A DNA stretch of 64,000 nucleotides from Gloeobacter violaceus PCC 7421 (GTDB lineage: Bacteria; Cyanobacteriota; Cyanobacteriia; Gloeobacterales; Gloeobacteraceae), in contig NC_005125.1 in assembly GCF_000011385.1 (NCBI RefSeq), forward strand, positions 372,001-436,000. Direction: 5' to 3'. Under the pieces are notes generated by a model, which was given only the letters and a program-made list of their open reading frames with translations, was not told where the DNA came from and ran no database searches. Position numbers and translations under genes: made by a program. Below are positions 58,659-64,000 of this stretch, piece by piece. The first letter of the stretch is position 1; every line of letters starts with the position of its first letter.

Positions 58659-59042
58659 ATGGGGGCAGTCGCAGGCAAGGAATTGCTGCAGCTTATCAAA
58701 CAGAATCCCGGACGGAGTGCCAAGCAGCTTGCTGAAATGGCCGGCTATACTACAACCACCAAGACCGGTCAGCAGCGCGTCAAGATGCTCGCCTTTCAAA
58801 ACGCGGTGCTCCAGGCCAACAACATCAACCTCAGACCCGTCGAAGAAGAACAGACCAACGGTGTGCGCGGCGGGCGCAAGGCGACTTATCGCATTCAGGT
58901 TCAACAGAACGGCAACCTGCTCATCGGTGCTGCCTATACCCGTCAAATGGGTCTGACACCCGGCACGACATTCGAGATTCAAATCGGCCGCAAGCACATC
59001 AAGCTGGTCCAGGTCGATACCGACGGGGCACCGCTCGAGTAG
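58659..59042 (+). CDS. cyAbrB-family transcriptional regulator
   Basis: A 127-residue regulator of the AbrB-like family specific to cyanobacteria, which controls nitrogen, carbon and hydrogenase genes in others. The N-terminus ELLQLIKQNPGRSAKQLAEM and the KTGQQRVKMLAFQNAVLQAN stretch are typical. The DNA-binding AbrB domain is at the C-terminus (GRKATYRIQVQQNGNLLIGA, MGLTPGTTFEIQIGRKHI). ACAGGAG precedes the ATG at 58659; the frame continues to 58560 through the promoter. It is monocistronic or leads into map. Confidence 0.9.
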   Translation: MGAVAGKELLQLIKQNPGRSAKQLAEMAGYTTTTKTGQQRVKMLAFQNAVLQANNINLRPVEEEQTNGVRGGRKATYRIQVQQNGNLLIGAAYTRQMGLTPGTTFEIQIGRKHIKLVQVDTDGAPLE

Positions 59043-59171
59043 CTGGGGATCGCCTGCCTCCGCCAAACGCTCCAGCGGAGCGGGCGGGTGCGGGCGGCGG
59101 CGGCTAGGTACGAAGTTCTGCAATAATATTAATGATAGCGATGCTGTGTTTACAGTCGATGAAGGAAAGCC

Positions 59172-59939
59172 ATGGCCCTGCTTGAGATCAAGTCCACCCG
59201 CGAGATCGCCAAGATGCGCGAAGCTGGCCGGATTGTGGCAACGGTTCTCAAAGAAATCATGGCCCTAGCCGAACCGGGCCTGACCACCGGCGATCTCGAC
59301 GCCCACGCCGAGCGCCGCTGCGCCGATTTTGGCGTCATCCCCGCCTTCAAGGGTTATCACGGTTTTCCCGCCTGCATCTGCACGTCGATCAACCACGAGG
59401 TCGTCCACGGCATTCCGAGCGCCAAGCGTCGGCTCAAACCCGGCGATGTCCTCAAAGTCGACTTTGGGGCCATCTACGACGGCTGGCACGGCGATTCGTG
59501 CGTGACCATCGGTCTTGAGCCGCTTGCCGAGGAGGCCCGCACACTGATCCGGGTGGCCGAGGAGGCCCTGCTCAAGGGCATCCGCGAGGTGCGCCAGGGC
59601 GTGCATCTGCAGCAAGTCTCCGGGGCCATCCAGGACTACGTCGAAGGCTACGGCTTCTCGGTGGTACGCCAGTACGTCGGCCACGGCGTCGGGCGCAACC
59701 TGCACGAGGAGCCCCAGGTGCCCAACTTTCGCACCCGGGAGATTCCCGATCCCAAGCTCAAGTCGGGTATGACCCTGGCCATCGAACCGATGGTCAACCT
59801 CGGCCACCACGCCACCCGCACGCTGGCCGATCGCTGGACGGTGGTCACCCTCGACAATTCGCTCTCAGCCCAGTTCGAACACACAGTTCTGGTCACCCGA
59901 GACGGCTACGAGATTCTTACCGACCGTTCGAAGGTCTGA
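59172..59939 (+). CDS. map: Methionine aminopeptidase, type I
   Basis: A 255-residue metalloprotease that removes the initiator methionine. Metal ligands are seen in [15 protein letters not shown] (two Asp), [14 protein letters not shown] (His), [10 protein letters not shown] (Glu) and [11 protein letters not shown] (Glu). The N-terminus [20 protein letters not shown] is typical. infA follows after 20 bases, the classical map-infA arrangement. Length is normal. Confidence 0.95.
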   Translation: MALLEIKSTREIAKMREAGRIVATVLKEIMALAEPGLTTGDLDAHAERRCADFGVIPAFKGYHGFPACICTSINHEVVHGIPSAKRRLKPGDVLKVDFGAIYDGWHGDSCVTIGLEPLAEEARTLIRVAEEALLKGIREVRQGVHLQQVSGAIQDYVEGYGFSVVRQYVGHGVGRNLHEEPQVPNFRTREIPDPKLKSGMTLAIEPMVNLGHHATRTLADRWTVVTLDNSLSAQFEHTVLVTRDGYEILTDRSKV

Positions 59940-59959
59940 CCTTTATTCAGGAGTTGTCC

Positions 59960-60181
59960 TTGGCAAAGCAAGACGTCATTGAGATGGAAGGAACCGTTGT
60001 CGAGTCGCTCCCCAACGCCATGTTTCGGGTCGAACTCGACAACAGTTTCAACATCCTCGCCCACATCTCCGGCAAGATCCGCCGCAACTACATCAAGATC
60101 CTGCCCGGCGACCGCGTCAAAGTCGAATTGACCCCCTACGATCTCACCAAGGGGCGCATCACCTACCGCCTGCGCAAGTAG
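59960..60181 (+). CDS. infA: Translation initiation factor IF-1, TTG start
   Basis: A 73-residue OB-fold factor that binds the ribosomal A site during initiation. It reads [20 protein letters not shown], then [20 protein letters not shown] and [12 protein letters not shown], all diagnostic. The start is TTG at 59960 with CAGGAG six bases upstream; it gives the usual M-A-K-Q-D N-terminus. Another TTG two codons earlier is within the ribosome-site spacing and is less likely. There is no ATG. Confidence 0.95.
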   Translation: MAKQDVIEMEGTVVESLPNAMFRVELDNSFNILAHISGKIRRNYIKILPGDRVKVELTPYDLTKGRITYRLRK

Positions 60182-60197
60182 GCGGCCCCCGGCCCGC

Positions 60198-63017
60198 TCA
60201 GCCGGTGTTGCGCATACCGGCGGCGATGCCGTTGATGGTCAATAGCGCCCCCCGCAACAGCTCGTTGCGCGAATAGGATCGAGGCTGGCGGTTTTCGTAG
60301 CGCAGGTATTTGAGCAAGGTAGCCTGCAAATAACCCAGCGGTGCAATCGTGGCGTTGCGAAGCGCAATGGAACGCTGCAGGGGGGGATTGTCTTCGAGCA
60401 ATTGCCGGTGCTCGGTGATGGCGAGCACGCACTCGCGGGTGCGCTCCAGTTCAGCAGCAATCAGCGCGAAGATGCACTCGCCGGTGTGCTCGTGTTCTTT
60501 TGGCAGCAGCTCCTGAACGTAATTGGCGGCAACTTGCAGGTCGACTTTGGCCAGGGTCATCTCGACTTTCGAAATCAGCGTGCGAAAAAACGGCCACTGC
60601 CGGTACATCGAGCGCAACTCGGCCAGGTTGCGCTCGCGGTTGCAGCGGATGAAGCCGTCCAGGGCGGTGCCCAGACCGTACCAGGCCTGCAGCAAAAAGC
60701 GGCTCTGGGTCCAGGAGAACACCCACGGAATCGCCCGCAGACTGGCAAGATCCCGGCGGCCTTCGCGCCGGGACGGCCGGGAGCTGATTTGCAGTTGGGA
60801 AATTTCGTCGATGGGGGTGACGTGGCAGAAAAAGTCGATGAAACCTTCTTGCTCGTAGACCAGTTGCCGGTAAGTGCGCCGGGCCACATCCGACAATTCC
60901 TGCAGCCGCAGTTCCCAGTTGCGGCTGCCGGGCGGGCTGGTGGGCAGCACGCTCGCCTGGATGACCGCCGCGGTCACCGTCTCGATATTGAAGGCGGCCA
61001 GTTCGAAGAGAGAATATTTTGAGGCGAGCACTTCGCCCTGCTCGGTGATCTTGATGCGGCCGCTCACGGTGCCGTCGGGCTGGGCGAGGATAGCCTGGTA
61101 GGAAGGGCCGCCCCCGCGGCCGACGGTACCGCCGCGGCCGTGGAAGATGCGCAGCTGCACACCGTGGCGGCGGGCCACCTGCTGGATGTGCTGCTGGGCC
61201 AGAAAAATTTCCCAGCTGCTCGAGAGGAAGCCCGAATCTTTGTTCGAGTCCGAGTAGCCCAGCATCACCTCCTGCAGATTCTGGTGGCAGGTAAGGTAAC
61301 AGCGGTAGAGCGGCAGCGAGAACAGCTGCTCGAGGACGTGCGGAGCGTTGCGCAGGTCTTCGACCGTCTCAAAAAGCGGCACCACCATCAGCGTGCCGGT
61401 GCCGGTGGCCGGATCGAACAATCCTGCCTCTTCGGCGAGGAGGAGCACCTCCAGGAGATCGCTTGCCTGCTTGCTCATCGAGATGATGTAGGTGTGGCAA
61501 ATTTCGGAGCCGAATTCTTTTTGCAGCCTGCGGATCATCCGAAAAGTCTGGATGGTCTCCTCGGTGCGGGCCGAGAAGGGCAATTCCGCCGGGATGAGCG
61601 GTCTGAGGGTCTGCAGTTCGCGCACCAGCCACTCCAGGCGCGCCTGCTCGTCGAGTTCGGCGTAGGGGGTGGCCGTCAGGCGCAGCTTGGCGCTCACCTC
61701 CGTGAGGGTGTCCTCGTGGCGGGTGCTGTCCTGGCGCACATCGAGACCGGCCAGATGAAAGCCGAACACCTCCACTTGATCGATGAGCGTCTCCAGGGGC
61801 CGGCAACCGATTCCGGTGGTGCGCAGGCACTGCCTGAGCAGGTGCAGTTCCGCCAGCAGTTCGTGGGCGTGGCGGTAATAGTGCAGCCACCCCGGCTCGT
61901 CGGGCTGGCTGAGGCGCTGGGGACCGTGCACCTCCAGCCAGGCGTTGCGCTCGCGGGTGTGCTCCAGCCGTTCGAGGATGTAGGACAGCTTCAGCCTGTA
62001 AGGTTCCTGCAGATAGACCACCGAATAGCGTTCGTAGACCTCGCCCAGGTCGCGCTGGTCCTGCTCCAGGGCCAGCAGCAGATCTTGAGGCGGGTTGCCC
62101 TCGGCGAGACTGAGCAAATCGCGCAGGCGCTCGACGCTCTTGATGTACTTGGCGAGCACCCGGCTGCGCTGGTGGCAGGCGGTCTTCCAGGTGACAAGAG
62201 CGTTCACCGAGGGATTGCCGTCGCGGTCGGAGCCCACCCAGGAGCCGAAGCGGCAGAAGGTACCCAGCGAACGGGTGAGCGAGGGATGGAACATGTCGAG
62301 GCAGCGGACCAGTTCGCTGCGCACCCGTGGCATCGCCTCGAAGAGCACTTCCTCGAAGTAATGGACCGTGTGGGCCACCTCGTCGAGCACGGTCGGGCGC
62401 ACCTGGTGCAACTCGTCGGTGCGCCACCAGATGCGGATTTCCTCCAGCATGGTCGTGTGCACTTGCTGCTGCTGCCATTCGCTGAGGGCGTTGTCGAGAT
62501 CATCCAGCAGGTGCACGATCCGGCGGTGCTTGGTGCGGATCGTGCGGCGGACGATCTCGGTGGGATGGGCGGTAAACACCAGGCGTACATCGAGTTGTTG
62601 CAGAACGCGCTCGATCTCGGGGGTGGAGACGCCGAGGCTTTTCATCTCGTCAAACAGCCAGCAAAAGGAGCCCGGCTGGGCGGTATCGGCGCTGAAACTG
62701 GCCTGCAACCGCAGCCGCTTGCGCTCGTGGTGCTGCTCGACGATATTGATGAGCTGGAAATAGATCGAAAAGGCCCGGATGGCGAGCACCGATTTCTCGA
62801 GCGAAAGTTCGCGGATGAGCGCCAGGCCCTCGCCGGTGCGATCTTGGTGGGAGGCCCACAGCCGATCGAGCAGTTCCACCAGATCGCCCCCGCCTTCTTG
62901 GGCAGCCACCTGCCGCAAAAGTTGCTCTACCAGTTCGATGTTGTCGCGCAGCGACTGGTGGGAGAGTGCCGAGGGAGAACCGGCGGCAGCAAGGTCGATC
63001 GGAGTGTCCCAGTTCAC
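60198..63017 (-). CDS. ppc: Phosphoenolpyruvate carboxylase
   Basis: A 939-residue PEPC that carboxylates PEP to oxaloacetate, feeding the TCA pathway and amino acid synthesis. Catalytic motifs are VFTAHPTEIVRRTIRTKHR with the essential His, FHGRGGTVGRGGGPSY, and AIPWVFSWTQSRFLLQAWYG. It ends in the invariant GIAAGMRNTG. Full length. It converges with infA 16 bases away. A strong hairpin lies upstream at 63097. Confidence 0.95.
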   Translation of the reverse strand: MNWDTPIDLAAAGSPSALSHQSLRDNIELVEQLLRQVAAQEGGGDLVELLDRLWASHQDRTGEGLALIRELSLEKSVLAIRAFSIYFQLINIVEQHHERKRLRLQASFSADTAQPGSFCWLFDEMKSLGVSTPEIERVLQQLDVRLVFTAHPTEIVRRTIRTKHRRIVHLLDDLDNALSEWQQQQVHTTMLEEIRIWWRTDELHQVRPTVLDEVAHTVHYFEEVLFEAMPRVRSELVRCLDMFHPSLTRSLGTFCRFGSWVGSDRDGNPSVNALVTWKTACHQRSRVLAKYIKSVERLRDLLSLAEGNPPQDLLLALEQDQRDLGEVYERYSVVYLQEPYRLKLSYILERLEHTRERNAWLEVHGPQRLSQPDEPGWLHYYRHAHELLAELHLLRQCLRTTGIGCRPLETLIDQVEVFGFHLAGLDVRQDSTRHEDTLTEVSAKLRLTATPYAELDEQARLEWLVRELQTLRPLIPAELPFSARTEETIQTFRMIRRLQKEFGSEICHTYIISMSKQASDLLEVLLLAEEAGLFDPATGTGTLMVVPLFETVEDLRNAPHVLEQLFSLPLYRCYLTCHQNLQEVMLGYSDSNKDSGFLSSSWEIFLAQQHIQQVARRHGVQLRIFHGRGGTVGRGGGPSYQAILAQPDGTVSGRIKITEQGEVLASKYSLFELAAFNIETVTAAVIQASVLPTSPPGSRNWELRLQELSDVARRTYRQLVYEQEGFIDFFCHVTPIDEISQLQISSRPSRREGRRDLASLRAIPWVFSWTQSRFLLQAWYGLGTALDGFIRCNRERNLAELRSMYRQWPFFRTLISKVEMTLAKVDLQVAANYVQELLPKEHEHTGECIFALIAAELERTRECVLAITEHRQLLEDNPPLQRSIALRNATIAPLGYLQATLLKYLRYENRQPRSYSRNELLRGALLTINGIAAGMRNTG

Positions 63018-63096
63018 GTCTTGGCCTCTTGCGAATGTACCGCCATTCTATGAACCAGCGCAGCCTGGGGCGATTGGCTATAGAAAGTCTTCTGAT

Positions 63097-63136
63097 GATA
63101 CAAAAAAACCGGGTCCAGGCCCGGTTTTTTTGTATC
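63097..63136. terminator. Bidirectional intrinsic terminator
   Basis: GATACAAAAAAACCGGG and CCCGGTTTTTTTGTATC form a perfect 17-base-pair stem around TCCAGG. A-run and T-run are symmetrical, so it can terminate in both directions. It lies directly after the porin stop and 80 bases upstream of ppc, so its main job is to end porin transcription before ppc. Confidence 0.9.
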
Positions 63137-63149
63137 GATGACAAACAGC

Positions 63150-64000
63150 TTAGAACTCGAAGGTGGCCCGGACGTTGCCCACCGTCAGACCATTCTGGTT
63201 GACGTTGTTGGGGTTGATCACAAAGAGCACCTCCGGGGTGAGCGACAGCCGGTCGGAGACCCGGAAGCGGTAGGCGACCGCGACGTTGCCCTCGGTGCCG
63301 GTGCGGTTGAAGGGCAGGCCGCTCACCACGCCGGTGATCGGGTTGACGCTGCCTTCGAACACGTTCTGCGCACCGCGCGGATCGTCGGACGGGTTGCTGC
63401 CCTCAGTCGGGAAGGCAATCACGCCGTTGTTGGAGATCTGGATGGGCTGCAGGTAGGCCACCTGCAGCGCGTTGCCGCGGCCGAACAGATCGGGGAAGGC
63501 GAGACCAGCCATCCAGGTGTTGGAATCGAGCGAACCGCCCACGTTCACGCCGTTCGCACCGCCGTTGGCGTAGCCGTAGAAGTTGGAGTTGGCGAAGGTG
63601 TAGCGGCCGAAGATGGCGACTTGGGGCAGAATGTCCCAATCGACGTGGGCGTTGAAGATGTTGTGGCCGACGTTGCTGACGTTGCCTGCGTCGTAGCGCA
63701 GACGACCGTCGCCGCCGCCCGAACCGGAGGCGTCACCGAAGATAAAGCCGGTGCTGCCGCCCGCGGAGGAGACGTTGACGTAGCTGTAGCCGATACCGAT
63801 GTCGATCGACGGGGTGGGCTGGAAACCAATCTCAGCCGCAATCTGGGTGCTGCCGCCGAACAGACCTGAACCGCCGAAGGGCACGTTGCCCGGCTCGTCG
63901 GCAATACCACCGGCCGAACCGCCGTCGCGCGCCGCGTAGAAGATGCGCAGGGCAAACTGCCGCGAGAAGCGCAGGTCGATATGGGCGCCGGGGTGGGAGC
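63150..64000 (-). CDS. Iron uptake porin / OprB-family beta-barrel porin (5' part beyond window)
   Basis: The C-terminal 283 or so residues of an outer-membrane barrel. Alternating strands and turns are clear (STQIAAEIGFQPTPSIDIGI, NAHVDWDILPQVAIFGRYTF, LQVAYLQPIQISNN), and the protein ends VGNVRATFEF with the terminal Phe required for outer-membrane insertion. The pattern matches the large cyanobacterial SLH-OprB porins, annotated as iron uptake porins, whose N-terminal SLH domain would be outside the window. The frame stays open to the right edge. Transported solute not readable. Confidence 0.85.
   Translation of the reverse strand, partial: SHPGAHIDLRFSRQFALRIFYAARDGGSAGGIADEPGNVPFGGSGLFGGSTQIAAEIGFQPTPSIDIGIGYSYVNVSSAGGSTGFIFGDASGSGGGDGRLRYDAGNVSNVGHNIFNAHVDWDILPQVAIFGRYTFANSNFYGYANGGANGVNVGGSLDSNTWMAGLAFPDLFGRGNALQVAYLQPIQISNNGVIAFPTEGSNPSDDPRGAQNVFEGSVNPITGVVSGLPFNRTGTEGNVAVAYRFRVSDRLSLTPEVLFVINPNNVNQNGLTVGNVRATFEF

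Noticed and set aside
60402-63053. Long plus-strand frames opposite ppc
   Set aside because: Antisense shadows of the PEP carboxylase gene.
1-64000. CRISPR arrays, rRNA or complete tRNA genes
   Set aside because: No regularly spaced repeats and no full tRNA or rRNA signature were found on reading both strands; only a D-arm-like fragment at 46564-46584.

Overview
The window is GC-rich bacterial DNA and looks like a chromosomal segment of a cyanobacterium, most probably Gloeobacter (G. violaceus or a close relative). The marks for this are a cyAbrB regulator, a photosystem II S4-domain protein, heme oxygenase, a DUF2808 protein, an OprB-like cyanobacterial porin, an N-terminally extended ThiE, a 939-residue PEP carboxylase, and a CrtO-type carotenoid ketolase. 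CrtO is known as one of the two ketolases of G. violaceus. The species is inferred from gene content, not from a database match. I found no rRNA, no complete tRNA, no CRISPR array and no prophage.

Layout. 0-5.8 kb: a ParD/ParE toxin-antitoxin pair, an Rpn/DUF2887 gene embedded in a duplicated and decayed unit with truncated TonB-receptor 3' ends, then an intact siderophore receptor and a PepSY membrane protein in one iron-uptake operon. 6-12 kb: Tat-exported PhoD-type phosphatase, a Rieske/DUF2808 pair, aquaporin Z, a secreted Ntn amidase and a zinc alcohol dehydrogenase. 12.4-15.6 kb: an acidic protein of unknown function, a complete IS4-family element with an 8-bp target duplication, and an XRE regulator with a GrpE-like tail. 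15.6-26 kb: GH13 amylase with a starch-binding domain, M20 and YtcJ-type amidohydrolases separated by a vapC scrap, a sensor kinase with an N-terminal DNA-binding-like domain, cobalamin genes cobI and cobL, and a two-component pair. 26-34 kb: CNNM/CorC-type protein, an HME-family RND pump, a small repeat and MITE-like element, a Kef-type antiporter, cobH and cobO. 34.8-36.3 kb: a PBECR-like nuclease gene overlapping a DUF2283-membrane fusion. 36.4-44.9 kb: thioredoxin-NHL protein, phosphohexomutase, two small proteins, the PSII S4 protein, a decayed geranylgeranyl-reductase-like gene, crtO and a divergent unknown protein. 44.9-46.9 kb: an AT-rich two-gene GTPase/membrane operon and an abgT remnant. 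46.9-64 kb: housekeeping genes (bioF, M23 peptidase, rplY, tilS-thiS-thiE, a beta-helix/SPOR protein, tyrA-hisH, a lipoprotein/heme-membrane protein/heme oxygenase cluster, cyAbrB, map-infA, ppc) and a porin cut by the right edge.

How the genes work together. The siderophore receptor, PepSY protein, porin, heme oxygenase and ferric-reductase-like protein suggest several iron and heme functions, though they are not one operon. cobI/cobL and cobH/cobO supply steps of cobalamin synthesis from two separate places. tilS-thiS-thiE is a tight convergently bordered operon joining tRNA modification and thiamin synthesis.

The two places most likely to hold undescribed biology are the AT-rich GTPase plus tail-anchored/multi-pass membrane partner (44.9-46.5 kb), which has the look of a compact conflict system, and the nuclease-like gene overlapping a DUF2283 domain fused to a membrane protein (34.9-36.3 kb), which looks like a toxin-antitoxin pair whose antitoxin has been put in the membrane. 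A further oddity is tilS, whose ATP-binding motif lies upstream of the first conventional start codon.
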